From positions 10,218,442-10,282,441 of the forward strand of contig CM053332.1 of the NCBI GenBank assembly GCA_028583605.1: a stretch of DNA of 64,000 nt, in the 5' to 3' direction. This document shows, piece by piece, positions 34,824 through 47,249 of the stretch. The first letter of the stretch is position 1; the number at the start of each line of letters is the position of its first letter. A model generated the notes under the pieces. That model had not been told where the DNA came from, did no database searches, and worked only from the letters and a program-made list of their open reading frames with translations. The translations under genes were made by a program, and so were the position numbers. The stretch is from Dastarcus helophoroides. Its lineage: Eukaryota > Arthropoda > Insecta > Coleoptera > Bothrideridae.

Positions 34824-36314
34824 TACAGGTTGAACCAAATTTGATTTCCACTACAGGGATCTCGTAAACTGTTAGAGATACAAGGAACCTTAAATAGGCA
34901 AAATAGTGCAGAATTTAATGCATAATATTATTCTGCTGAAAAAACAATTAAATTCCAATTCGTCTAGATTTTACTTAGAAAAAACTGAAAATCGCCAATT
35001 TTAAAAATCAGCTCTAACTTGTTTATTTGAAACCCAATTGAAAAAATTCAAAAACTGTAATTAGTTGTTTTTGAGGCCTTTTTATTGGTGTACATTATTT
35101 TTTCTAAATTTAATTGTTTTCTGAGAAAATTATGTCAACTTTGTTATTTCTTATAGACGCCATATTGGATTTAAACATTTTCGAATTTAACATATTTTTC
35201 TGATTAATTTGATGTATGTCATGCTGTACTTCAAATGTGGCAAAGAGGATTAAATGAACTACATTTTTATTTTAAAAAAATGATAGTAGGCGACGCAAGT
35301 GCCATAACTGTTAGTAAGAAAAAATAAAGTTCCAAAAAAGTAATAATTATTATTAAAAAACCAAAAATATTATAACAAACTGTATAGTAATGAAATATTT
35401 ATTAATAAACGTAGAGTGCATGATTCCCTTTAAGTTACGTAATTCTCAGAACATTATAAGAGCTTTATTAAAGACGACATTCCCATGACTCATACGTAAG
35501 GGTGCATTCTAGACTTCTCTACAAGTTAAACATTTTAAGAAGGATAATGTGCATAAATATGAGAATCATTTCTAATGGTAAATTGTTAGATATTTTACGT
35601 TACACGAGTAAGTATTCAATGTAAAAAGAATTTTTGTAAGAATTGGCCACTAAATTTGTAAAACATCTACACGTTTTCATAGAATTACGCTATTTAAAGC
35701 GGTGCATGCACGTTAAGATTTTATTAATAACTTTTTAAATATTGCACAGTTTGTTACATTATTTTAAGTTTTTAATAATTATTATTACGTTAATTAGGTA
35801 CTGTATTTTTATTATTAACAGTTATCGCACTTGCATCGCCTACTATAATTTTTTTGTTTAAAAATAAAAAATTAATTCATTTAACCCACTTTGTCACATT
35901 TGAAGTATGACATGTTATATGTTAAATTAATAAGAAAAATATGTTAAATTCGAAAACTGATAAAATCCAATACAGCGTCTTTAATAAAAAACAAAGTTGA
36001 CATAATTTTCTCGAAAATAGTTGAATTTAGAAAAAAAATTATGTAAACCAATAAAAAAGGCTTCAAAAAACAACTAATTACAGTTTTTGAATTTTTTTCA
36101 TCGGACTTCAAATAAACAAGTTACAGCTGATTTTTAAAAAAGGCAATTTTCAGTTTTTTCTAAATAAAATCAAGACGAATTGAAATTCAATTGTTTTCTT
36201 AGCGGAATAATAGTGGGCATTAAATTCTGCACTACTTTACCCATTTAAGCTTCCTTGTATCTCTAATAGTTTACGATATCCCTATAGTGGAAATCAAATT
36301 TGGTTCAACCTGTA
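34824..36314. mobile_element. Long-TIR element 1 (TACAGG ends, TA duplication)
   Basis: Ends TACAGGTTGAACCAAATTTG and its inverse, flanked by TA on both sides (34822-34823, 36315-36316). The arms are about 500 bp, diverged but collinear, around a core at roughly 35340-35800. No transposase. TA duplications suggest mobilisation by a Tc1/mariner-type enzyme. It sits inside the Helitron 5' end. Confidence 0.85.
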
Positions 36315-36659
36315 TAAATGCGAAAGTTAGTTTGTCTGTCTGTTTGTCTGCCTCAGTGTTGTTGCCAGATTTCACGCACTTCCTCCATGTTCTACTCTCG
36401 CGCATCCGGCACGACTCATTTTTTTACGTAAATAAATGCAAAACTTGGCAACAATTTGACGAATGCGTCAGCTTATAATGAGGGTCCAAACTTTAAAAAT
36501 TTGCAAGTAGAATTCTTTTATAAGAAATATAAAGGTCTTACCCTTTCTTTATGGGTCTGACACTTTGACAGCCTCATAACGCAATAGGGCGCGACCCCTG
36601 ACTTCCATATATATGTAATACTTCTATATTGCGCCTTTCATATAATCGCCACAACCATA

Positions 36660-37631
36660 TACAGGATGGACCATAGGTAATGGTACACACCACAATGGTG
36701 GATTTTTGAATAAAAATAATGTGATTTAGCTACATTTACCTTATACCAAAAGTTGATATTAACAGAGATACAGGGTGTCAAATTTGAAAAAAAAAATCGA
36801 TTTTTTTCGTATAATTATGGAATGAATTGTAATATAAGCACGAAATTTGGCACAAGTGGGTTTCTTGGGTGGACAAACTCTAATTTGCTAACATATTACC
36901 AATAGCTGATAGAGGGCACTACCTGCGCTATCCTGCACAATTCTAAGTCATGATAACTTTTTTGTGCACCCACGTATATTAATTTTAAATGGAGTATTCT
37001 ATTTCCACATACTTATTTTTGAAAATAAATTTTGTTTTGGTATTTTGTTTATATTTGCTTTACAAATTTAAAAAATGTGTAATAATAATGTCAGTAGAGT
37101 AATATTTGATGTAAACTATTTTAGAGTCAGTTTTATTACTTTAATTTGGTAACCTGTTGCGAAAAATTCACATTTACATAACTTAAAATAAACATACGGC
37201 AAACTTTAAAGGCTAATATCTTGAAAATGGTTGCTTGTATCAACATTTAGAAAGTATACCATTTTTACGAAAGAAATGTAGGCAAATAAAAATATCTATT
37301 TAAAATAGTGTACATGAAGGACACAAAAACTTATGATGCTTTAGAATAATACAAGGTGGCGAAGGTAGCGCCCCCTATAAGTTAATGATAATCTAGTTAG
37401 CAAATTAGTATTTCTTGACCAAAGAAACACCCCTATGCCAAATTTCGTGCCTATAGTGAAATGTGTTCATCAGTTATGCGAAAAAAATCAAACAATTTTT
37501 TTCAACTTTGACACCCTGTATCTCTGTTAACATCAACTTTTGGTGTGAGGTAAATGTGGCTAAATCACGTTATTTTTATACGAAAAATCTACTCTTGCCT
37601 CTATGTACCATTACTTATGGTCCATCTTGTA
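36660..37631. mobile_element. Long-TIR element 2 (TACAGG ends, TA duplication)
   Basis: Left end TACAGGATGGACCATAGGTA, right end inverted TACAAGATGGACCATAAGTA, flanked by TA (36658-36659, 37632-37633). Arms of about 350 bp enclose a short AT-rich core. Its terminal TACAGG.TG.ACCA pattern resembles element 1, so both may use the same transposase. The 70-codon frame 37463-37675 is within the right arm and is not a gene. Confidence 0.85.
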
Positions 37632-37925
37632 TAAAAGATTGCATATATGGCCACAGCAATAAAATGAAAATATGACAGCGACGACTAGCGATATCTAATG
37701 GGGTGGAACTTTACCGTCTTTGCATGTAGGAGTCTTTTATTTTAATTGTTTGACAGCTTAAATATATATAATAATAAAGTACATTTGATCGACAGCACCA
37801 TCTGTTTACAGAGACAAATTAGAACATTAAAATGAAAATTAAAAACACTCTTTAAATTTTGGACTGATTTTCTGTTAAATTCTAATTATCTAAAATCCGC
37901 AGACGAAGTTGCGGGTTACTGATAG

Positions 37926-38936
37926 TTTATTATAAAAACCATTTAATTCAATAATTAATTAGTTACTGTATTTCTATCCTTTTTAAGATACTATACACTA
38001 TTTCATTATGTTCCTTACGACCAAAAAGTTATAGAGCTGCAGACGAAGCGATCAGTAGGCGTACATTTTTTTCTACCGATTTAGTTCCAAATATTTGTAA
38101 ATTTCTACAAATTTTCCTAGATATTCAGTTTTTTCGTAATGTAAATTAGACGTTCATTGATGTAGCTACATAATATCCATAAAATGTTAATATAATTGTG
38201 TTTAGATATTTTTATACGGGAATAATAAATCGGTCGCCGGTGTTGCAAATCATCTAATCTAATTTAATTTCGAAAATTTTGTCCAAGGCGATTTAAGTTA
38301 AAATCATAATAAAAATTATGTTGACATTTCATGGTATTTTGATGGTCCTGAAACTACCCTTAGACATGTCTCGACCTACCTAATCTACCTAATATGTTTT
38401 GTAGTTTTTCTCTAAAAAATTGTCCAATTTTTTAAATTTATTTTACATATTTTTAAAATGACTTTTTTTTTAACTGGCAAAAAACTGTTGTTCAACAGTA
38501 AGGATTTATATTTTCGAACTGAAATCTTAAGGTTATTTTTAACTTCAAGAAAAAATTTATTATAAACTTTTTTTGCTTATAATTTATCTGAAGTTTTATC
38601 AGAAAAAAGGAATAATATAATAGAGGATTCCATTTAAAAAGAACGGCATTTTACGCTTTGCCCTCGAAGTCAAAAACGCAATGCCCAATTCTTTTTTTTA
38701 TCTTTCAACTTAAAGAAGGTTAAAAATACTAGTTCTCTAATTTAAACAATTTTATATCTTTAATAATAACATAATTACAAGAGATGGATATGCCTGTTTA
38801 TGTATATTTAAAAACTTGTAATACGAAATCCTCTGTTTAACAGATTACTGAAGTATAAAATATTTATACTTTAATTGAATAATATTTTGAGTGTAATAAA
38901 TAATACGAATTTTTAATATCGCAAAAACAACTAAAC
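37926..38936. other. AT-rich sequence without recognised features
   Basis: No gene, terminal repeat or array is evident between the Helitron and the mariner. Confidence 0.5.
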
Positions 38937-38938
38937 TA

Positions 38939-40214
38939 TTGGGTTGCCAAGAAAGTAGTTTCATTTTATTTCACATAGGCAGCCTTCATTAATTTTTTTG
39001 AATGAATTCTGTGGGTGATGTTCTTTACGTTTTGACATTTGATATCAGACTGATCGAGGTTCATTTTGAACACGTGGTGAAAGATTTTATTTGTAGCTGA
39101 CAGTTGAGGGTCAATTTTAACATGGAGTGCAATAACGAACATTTTCGGCATATTTTACTTTTTTATTTTCGTAAAGGACGGAAAGCAGCAGAGGCTCCTA
39201 AAGAAATATGGGAACTTTATGGTGGTAATTGCATAATAGAACACATTTGTCAAAATTGGTTTAAGAAATTCCGTTCTGGAGATTTTTCACTCAAAAATGA
39301 CCAACGTTCTGGTCGACCTACTAAAGTTGATAATAATCAAATTAATGCCATTATTGAAGAGGATTGTGGTATAACTGTTCGAGAGATTTCAGTGAGGTTA
39401 AATGTATCACACACAACCATGGAGAATCACCTAAAATATCTTGGACTTGTTAAGAAGCACGATATTTGGGTTCCGCATAAAATGAAAAATATTCATTTGA
39501 CACAACGAATCAATATTTGTGCTACACATCTTAGGCGCAACGAAAATCATCCCTTCTTAAAAATAATCATTAGGGGTGATGAAAAATGGGTCACCTACAG
39601 TAATATCATTCGAAAACAATCATGACCCAAGCACGATGAACCAGCATAAACCACTTCAAAAGCTGAATTGCATCAATAAAAGATCATGTTCTCGATTTGG
39701 TGGGATTATAAAGGTGTTATGTATTTTGATCTGCTTCCAAGGAACCAGACAATCAATTGAGATGTGTACTGCCAACAGCTAATGAAACTGGATGAAGCAA
39801 TCAAAGAAAAGAGGCTAGAATTAGTAAATCAGAAAGGAATTGTGTTCCACCATGACAATGCTAGGCCTCACACATCTTTCGTAACCCGTTTGAAATTACT
39901 GAAGCTTGGTTGGAAAGTGATGTTGCATCTCCTTACCTAGCACCATCTGATTACCATTTATTTCGTAGTTTGCAGACCTCTATGAATGGTAAAAATTTCC
40001 CAAATGATCATGACTTTAAATGGCACTTGCTTCAGTTCTTTCTGAGAAGGATCAGAAATTCTATGAGCACGGAATCATGAAGCTGCAAGGAAGATGGCAA
40101 AACGTCATTAAACAAAATGAAAAATATATAATTGATTAAAGTCTATTCTCTGTATTAAAAAAAAATGTGTTTTTTTCATACCACAAAACCAAAATTACTT
40201 TCTTGCCAATCCAA
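38939..40214 (+). mobile_element. mariner element (cecropia/SETMAR-like), full length, inactive
   Basis: 1276 bp between TA dinucleotides (38937-38938, 40215-40216). The TIRs read TTGGGTTGCCAAGAAAGTAG on the left and TTGGATTGGCAAGAAAGTAA on the right (inverted). The length and ends are those of a complete mariner. Confidence 0.93.
39122..40138 (+). pseudogene. mariner transposase, frameshifted
   Basis: The ATG at 39122 opens MECNNEHFRHILLFYF, then an HTH region with WFKKFRSGDFSLKNDQRSGR, a second HTH (TVREISVRLNVSHTTMENHL) and VPHKM. The first catalytic Asp is in GDEKWVTY (about 39578). After a frameshift near 39600 come SRFGGIIK-like sequence, then HHDNARPHTS near 39850 (second Asp) and SPYLAPSDYHLF near 39930 (third Asp), a DD34D arrangement. 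The C-terminus FYEHGIMKLQGRWQNVI is readable to about 40138. Several indels separate these blocks, so no transposase can be made. Confidence 0.9.
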
Positions 40215-40216
40215 TA

Positions 40217-41480
40217 TTTCATTTAAATCGCCATCCATCTTTATTTCTTCATCCTACTTTCAGTGTTTCAAAGGCATAATGAAGTTGCATTTGGCGAGTG
40301 AATTGAACTTAAAAAAAACGCCTAATAATTGTGTGGTTTATTTTAATTATAAGGTCTTATTTCTTTCATTTTGTATATTCTCTTTGTCAGTAGTCAAATT
40401 AATATGATTAAAAAAATAAAACTGAACTTGCCTGATAATGTAGTTAGAAATCACGAATTTAATAAACTGAAGAACAGATGTATTTTAAAATGCTTCTGAA
40501 TTATCATTGTAACATGAGTATTTCAGATACATAACATCCATGACGTTATATTCAAATAAAAGTTTAAATCACTTAATTGATAAATTGTTTTGCGAATTCA
40601 CATGCATGAAAATTTTATTAAGAGTGCAATAATAATGCACAAGTGTAAATTAGTTACGGAATACGTATTTATTGTATGTTTGTGGTGTTATTTCCTCATC
40701 GATAATATTTCATTCTTCCAATATCCTAGTTACTTTTTTTGTAATCTTCAATTTGTATTTCAAGTTCATAAATTTGTTCTAACCTAGTAAATATTTACAG
40801 ATACTTTAAATGTCTCTAGTACAAATGATAATTAACTGACACAATTTTTCAACGGCCGTAATTTCAATTAGCTTGATATGCATGACGGAGAGCAGGTTTA
40901 AACGGCGCCGATGCATGCGAGACGTGAGATGCGACAAGAATTTAAATCTTAGCAATCCGAAGATACAGTTACATAATTATGTAGTTCAGCGAAACCACAA
41001 ACGACAAGTTAACTAATTCTGTTGTAAAAAAAAATAAAATGTTCTGTAGCGTATTTTTCTTGTCTGACATAAATATCGGGATTCGTATGTTACCTAATAC
41101 TAAGTATATTATGGAAATCAAATAATTATTGTTTGATTTAGCTTAACTTTTTCTTTAGGGCTTATTTTTATCAAAAAGAGATTAAATATACATACATAAA
41201 ATTAAGCTATTATTGAAAGAACAATATTTGAGTCAGCTTAATTTACTCCAAACAAAATTTTATTGTGAAATTAATTTTATAACAATTGTAAAATTTTATT
41301 ACCATGCACTTTTTGATTAATGCCGCAGATAACGAAAATATAGTAAAACATTTCTACATTTTCTACTAAAATGTTCTAAATATATGAATATTTTATACTT
41401 ACATTTTAAAGAACGCAGGATATACGTTATTGATCTCGCTTCCCGGTTTGGAAAAAAAATGATTCTTTAGGAAAAAGAGC
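40217..41480. other. AT-rich sequence between mariner and the Arl3 3' end
   Basis: No recognisable coding sequence. Frames at 40165-40407 and 40590-40787 are unsupported. The Arl3 3' UTR probably ends near here: TTTATT (AATAAA on the minus strand) at 41482-41487 is about 240 bp past the stop. Confidence 0.45.
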
Positions 41481-41723
41481 TTTTATTAAAATAACCTTAT
41501 TAAAACATTAACAAAATATAATATTTGGACGGATGTCGTATCATTACTTATAAGCAAAATAATTAACACAATTTTATAATAGAACTAAAATTAAATGCAA
41601 AATATTAGATAATTATAATTATATAGATGTATGTAGATGCTTGTGACTTGTGACTAACACCTAAACACTAAGCTAACAACGAAATTACAAAATGTCAGCA
41701 TTAAGGCAACATATTTTTGATCA

Positions 41724-42003
41724 TTATTTCTTCTTGATACTCTTACAGACCCATTCCATACCTTCTCTAACACCTTCCCCTTTGCAAGCAATACAAGACT
41801 GTATTTGCCAAGCTCTGTCTTTGATCGAATGTAGGCCTAGGGCTTGTGCTAAATCCGCAGCAGATAAGGCATCCTGGAAGATCTTGTTTATTGGCATAAA
41901 CCAATAAGGGTACCTCTTGAAGCTTGTCATCTGCCAGTAGCTCGTAAAGTTCTATGCCAGTTTCCTCCAATCGTTTCTTATCTGCTGCATCCACCACATA
42001 GAT
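41724..42003 (-). CDS. Arl3: ADP-ribosylation factor-like 3, last exon (frameshifted)
   Basis: The acceptor TTTTTTGAG precedes 42003 and the stop is at 41726-41724. It reads [27 protein letters not shown] (the G4 NKQD guanine-specificity motif), then after one extra base [37 protein letters not shown] (G5-like SC.A) and [11 protein letters not shown]. This matches the C-terminal half of ARL3, a small GTPase that releases lipidated cargo in cilia and is called dead end in Drosophila. The extra C lies at 41873-41874 (plus strand). It joins in phase to the exon ending at 53393 (ENTDVL|IYVVD). Two indels in conserved exons with intact splice sites could be assembly errors or early decay. Confidence 0.9.
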
Positions 42004-42680
42004 CTCAAAAAAAAGCAGATAACTAATAAAACTATAACTACTCAACTTGGTTATTTGGTATGATTTGTAAAAAAATTAATATAGAAAATGTCCAAAATAT
42101 GTAAATGTTACAACGAATTGATGGTGTTAAAATTTAAATTATGTATGTGGACCCCTTTAATCAGTGACGTGAGTGTACACCATCTAAATCTAGAATGTAT
42201 TAGATGTTTCCCGAGATTGAAATTTCCCAAGCAGGAATGGAACATAAATGTACGCGCTCCCTCAATATGATTTATTTAGTAATTGATTAATGTTATTCGA
42301 TGTATTACGTTTCGTTTCTTTGTTTAAATAAAGTGTTAAAGTTCAAGGCATATTTTCTAATCGAACCAAACACGTACAATATATCAGTAGATCCTGTGTT
42401 TTCAAATATAGTTAAATATTGGTCTGCGAGTTAGTTTTGTTTATAGAAAATGACTGAACGATGAAATCTTCCGACTTACTAGTCCAAACATTTTAATTTT
42501 TCAGCGTAGTACTGTGTTTAGTACAGGAAAGGGTGGCCTAAGTGCTGGCCTAAATTTTTAGGCAACCCACAACGAATCCAGAATCCAGAGTACAGGATAT
42601 ACTTCTTCCGAGATTGGACCGTGTCAAAGAACTACTAAAAGTGTTTGACCTTTCGCTCACCATCGTAGGGGGCTTCTCCA

Positions 42681-42835
42681 GGAACAAAGAAACAATAAAT
42701 GAAAAATACAATAAAATACAAGGAAATATACTAAAATGAAAAATGCACGTGCTCTGATGTTTTGAAATTGGCTTTTTTCATTTTTCATTTTTGTATATTT
42801 CCTTGTATTGTAATCTTCATTTATTGGTTCTATGT
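42681..42835. repeat. Imperfect inverted repeat, ~50-bp arms
   Basis: The left arm 'caataaatgaaaaatacaat', 'caaggaaatata' and 'aaaatgaaaaatg' is mirrored by 'catttttcatttttgtatat', 'ttccttgtattg' and 'tcatttattg'. The loop is about 45 bp. It could be a short foldback element or encode a hairpin RNA. Confidence 0.7.
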
Positions 42836-43837
42836 TACAAGACAGGAATAATCAAAGATACATTTATCTTAGACCAATACCGAACTACTTGACAATTGGG
42901 TATTTATAACAAAAAAAGACGATTTGTCGGTATTAAGACATGTTTTCACAATTTATTCACAAATCACAAAACGTTTTGTGATGATCGTTGAGAAATTTCT
43001 CTTGAATATAAATCACTTTGTAACAAAGTGGGGCAGTAATCATTACAAAATGTAATGAATTACTTATTTAATTATATTTAAAAAAGGAATTGTCATTGCA
43101 TTTCCATGATAAAGAATGTAATGTAATGTGTAATTTCTGTCATTTGTTGAAAAGTAATGGAACATTCCTCATTTAAAGGAATTAATTACGGGTACTCATT
43201 ACTTCTTTTGAATTACGTTGTAATGGAGAAATTAAATTCCTTAAAGTAATTGATATTCCAAACAGTAATTAAATTCCTTTTTGTAATTTCATTGCAATGA
43301 CGAATGTTATTCCTGCCATTCTTGCTTTGGATACCTTAAACAGGAATAAATTTGTAGAATCAGCTATACTATACCCAGCCACAAAATAAGTATCAAGTTG
43401 TTATTTATTTTGTGACCCATATTTTGCATCATGATACAAGAATAGCCATGATTTTACGCTAATCGAAGTCTAGTATCATCACTTCACTACTCGGAAACGT
43501 CCAGAAATACAGCACTGAATTCAATAGGGCCTGCGAAAATACTTGACAGATTGACAGGTCAAAACTAATAAACACAGGCTTACTGTTCAAATAAATGCTG
43601 TTGACTGTGTACATGACTTAATTATTATGAAGGTCTTCCGTTTCTAATTAATGAGTTTGATATCTCTAGTAAAAGAAAACTTAACACATTGAATTTTTAT
43701 CAGCTGTGTTTATTCTTTATAATTTTTTACGGACTACTGTATTATTGTTAGCTGATAGTTACAGTGTTGAAAATCACGTAATGGTAAAGTATGAGAGCCC
43801 CCCCTCCCCCGAAAGAGAGTGGCAAGGACACAAATGC

Positions 43838-44258
43838 CAGGGGCCCACGCCACAAAATAAATAACAACCAGAAGGCTAACTCTCATTCCGTGACCGTGTG
43901 AGTTCTGTGACCTTCAAGCCCGTCTATGTTGAAAGTGCCAGTGCAGTGAGTGAGATGGCAAGGTCCAAGATTTTAAAGGAATCGAGTCCATTTATATTTC
44001 CAACTCTTGGACCCTTTTCTTTAGAATTGAAGTATCATATTTCGTTCTAGCAATGTTAATGTAGTATTTAATTCTTGAAAGAAATTCGTAGAACTATTAA
44101 AATATTATCAAAACACAATAATTGAAATAATGTGCGGTACGTATATGTAAAAAAGATGTTTAGAACAATTCGTGGTTACAAGTTGTCGGCATCGACCACA
44201 AAGAGATAAGGCGAGAGTTATTGTTACTTATTTTGTGTCCACGCCTTCATGAGGGCCC
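43838..44258. mobile_element. Nested TIR MITE (GGGCCC ends)
   Basis: The left arm 'ggggcccacgccacaaaata' + 'aataacaa' and the inverted right arm 'gggccctcatgaaggcgtgg' + 'acacaaaataagtaacaa' + 'taactctcg' are collinear. Short duplications could not be fixed, so the edges are approximate. The middle is unique AT-rich sequence. Confidence 0.6.
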
Positions 44259-44279
44259 AGTGAGATGCTGCCACTTTGT

Positions 44280-46110
44280 GAATTCCAAAAATTGTTGAAG
44301 CTTTTTTTCTCTTGGAATTTGATGTTAAAAAATTAGGCTTTTTAGCGTTTTTTTTTTCAAATTCCATGTTTCAATTTTAAACTCGAAAATTTTTCTAAAT
44401 TCTGACTTTTTTCCGAAACTTTTCAGCTTAAACTTGAAAAATGCTCCTTTTTAAAATGCCATCTTTAAAATGGCAGTTTAAAACGTCAGATTCTTCATAC
44501 TTTTTAGCAACAGGCAAATTTTTCAAAAATTCAAATTCATAAAAATTCCAAGATTTGAAAAAATTTTAAGTTTTGGGAAGAAAGTCTAAATTTTGAAAAA
44601 AAGTCGAAATTTTGAAAAAATTATGGAATTCTTCGGAAATGAGAAACGAGAAACGAGAAAAGTCGAACTAATTGATGATAAAAGGTCGAAATTTTCAGAA
44701 AACGGTGTAAATTTAAAAAAAAAACTAAACAAAGCCGAAATTTTTAATAACATTTTTAAAAAATAAGTCAAATTTGTTTAAAAATCGAAATTTTTAAAAT
44801 AAAGTGAAAAGTGGTAGATAGAACTTTGAGAAATAGACAAAATTTTAAACAAAGGTCGAAATTTTCTGAAAAAAAGTGTCAATTTTGGAACAGGATCAAA
44901 GTTTCAAAATAAAACTTTACAGTTATAGAATCACTAAAAGGAAAAAATAATTTTGAAAGAGTCAAAATTTTGAGCAAAGTTCGAAATTTTGTGTCAAAAT
45001 TTAGTATAAATTAGGAAAAAGTTTGAATTTCCAGAAAATGTTGATGTTTTGGAAAAAGTAAACATTTTGGAAAAGGGCGAAATTTAGACGAATTTTCGTA
45101 GTTTAAAATTCAAACATGGAATTCGAAGAAAAAAAAAACTCTGAAGAAGCCTCGATTTTTAATATTACATTCCAAGAAAAAAAAGGCTTGAAATCTTTAA
45201 AATAAATCAAATTTTGGAAAATGTGGACGTTTAAAAAAATGGAAAATTTGAAATTCGAAATTTTCAAGATATGTCGAAAATTTTGAATAACAATCAGAGT
45301 AAGATTCTTCAAAAATGTCGCTTTCAAAAATTTTGAGAAAAACTCGAAATCCTTCAAAGTATTCAAATTGTCAAAAATATGTAATTCTTTTAAAAATGTC
45401 AAACTTAGGAAACTTTTAAAGAAGCTATAAATTTTCGATAAGAAGGGAAATTAAACAAAAGGTTAAATTATATAAAATAAGTCTAATATTTTAAAAAGTC
45501 AAAATTTTCCCAAAATTCAAATATTCAAGATAAAGTCAATATGTTCCAAAAATTAATCTAATTTTTGAAAAGAAGTCATGTTTTGAAAAAAGTTGAACTT
45601 TCGAATAAAGCGAAAAAAAGGTCGAAATTTTCAAAATTAAGCTAAAATTTCAAGAAAAAGTCAAAATTTTGTACAGTGGAGTCTTTCAAACGTAAGTGAA
45701 AATTCCGAGAAAAGTCAAAATACGATAAAAGTGGATATTTTAAAACATCGAAAATTTTTAAAAAAAGTCGAAATCTTCAAAACAAGTTAATAAATTAAAA
45801 AAAGTGTGCAATTCTGCAATAAAAATCGACTTCTCTAAAAACAGTAGGAATTTTCGTAAAGGACAATATTTTGAAATATAAGTCGGAATTTTTAATAGAA
45901 GTCATTATTTTCGAAAAAGTATACATTTTCAAACAAAGTCGAAATATTCAAAAGTGATCGACACTTTGAAAAAAATTAGAGAAAAGACGAAATTTAAAAA
46001 AAAAGGATAAAATGTTCAAAAATGTCGAAATTTTGAACTCAGACTTTTCAAAAAAGTCGAAATTACAAAATCTATATTTTGAAAAACAAGTTGAAATTTT
46101 CAAAAAAAAA
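44280..46110. repeat. A-rich quasi-periodic array (block 7) inside the hAT element
   Basis: Dense 'gtcgaaattttgaaaa', 'aaaaagtcgaaatttt' and 'ttcaaaa' words on the plus strand after a short T-rich lead-in. It lies wholly between the two hAT termini. ORFs at 44586-44771 and 45103-45402 are array translation. Confidence 0.85.
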
Positions 46111-47249
46111 ATTATTTTTTGTATTTGTTTGTATTCGTTAGAACAAACTTGAACTTTTTTTCTAGGCTATTATTTAGCCTCTTTCCTGTAATATAAATCA
46201 TAACATTTATGGCACTAAAATTGACATTACATTGTGTATGTATCCTTTAGTTGAAAGTTTATTTTGTATTACTAAATAGGAAATGAATTTTGTACATTAT
46301 GTTATCGTTTATATTGTTAAACTTAAAAGTAATTGAAAATGTAATTGCTTTATAATTATTGCCTTTTTCTAAGTAATGGGTTTTTAACCAAAGGTAATAT
46401 AATTCTAAGTAATTTCATTCCTCTTTCTGAAAAAAATACTGGATAATGTAATAATTCCTTTTTAAAAGTAATTTGCCCAGCTCTGCTTTATAACATTAAT
46501 GTCAATTTGTTTTCAAAATATTTTGCACTGTTCAAGATTTGCACATGTGTCCCCGAGATACCCCTTCTGCCCATGATTACGAAATCCAATATTTAAATAA
46601 ATGTTGTAATTTTATAAAAGTTCTTACAAATGCATCAATATAAAAAAATATTACCTACTAAATTTTACTGTGAAGTATTGATATTCTACTCAATAGAAAA
46701 TTATACTTATAGTCTTTCATTTTTATAAATAATTAAGAACATTGTTTTTAAAAAATTAATAGCTGCAGAAAATTGGATTTTTGTTTTTGCCAATACGACA
46801 CATGCTTATTCTGCTTGAGTCAAAAAGAGGTTGGCCTAACGGGATACAACGAAGTGTTTGAACGTATCTAATTATTAATTAGAAAATTTATGTATATATG
46901 TATTAAATACATATTTAATGAATCAGTAATTACCTTTAAATGAGTACGAACAGTTTTTCATGTATGAAATTTTTTATTAACTATATTTGATTTACATTTT
47001 TAATTTCAGAAAAAAATAAAATATTTATACCGAACCAGATGATTTGCAAAAATTGAATCTGATTTGAATTTAAAATGTAATTACCACTCATAACCGATAC
47101 TTGATAAGAAACATAACAAATAAATATGAAAATTTCACACTTTTTCAGATCCCTGCATCACTGTAAAGCGAATCCTGTCCAGATGCTTCGTTAAATAAGT
47201 AGCAATCCTCAGGTGAGTTAACATTTCTTTAACTAAACATGATGAAATA

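Larger units (their letters stand above)
34812..37925 (+). mobile_element. Non-autonomous Helitron carrying two nested elements
   Basis: The 5' end is TCTATACTAATA (A before it at 34811). It is interrupted at once by a long-TIR element and resumes after 36314 as TAAATGCGAAAGTTAGTTTG with TCTG repeats, a typical insect Helitron start. The 3' end has the hairpin CCGCA-GACGAAGT-TGCGG followed by GTTACTGATAG|T, close to the usual CTAG|T end, inserted between A and T. Without the two nested elements only about 650 bp remain and no Rep/helicase is encoded. Confidence 0.8.
43024..46485. mobile_element. Non-autonomous hAT-like element with array cargo
   Basis: Flanks CTTTGTAA (43016-43023) and CTTTATAA (46486-46493) make an 8-bp duplication with one mismatch. 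The ends are CAAAGTGGGGCAGTAATCAT on the left and CAGAGCTGGGCAAATTACTT on the right (inverted). Both subterminal regions are rich in 'gtaat' and 'attcctt' words. No transposase; the interior holds a MITE (about 43838-44258) and array block 7 (44280-46110). Confidence 0.75.

Noticed and set aside
38036..38070. A second Helitron 3' end ('gcagacgaagcgatcagtag')
   Set aside because: It resembles the true end, but there is no hairpin and no terminal CTAG, and no 5' partner.
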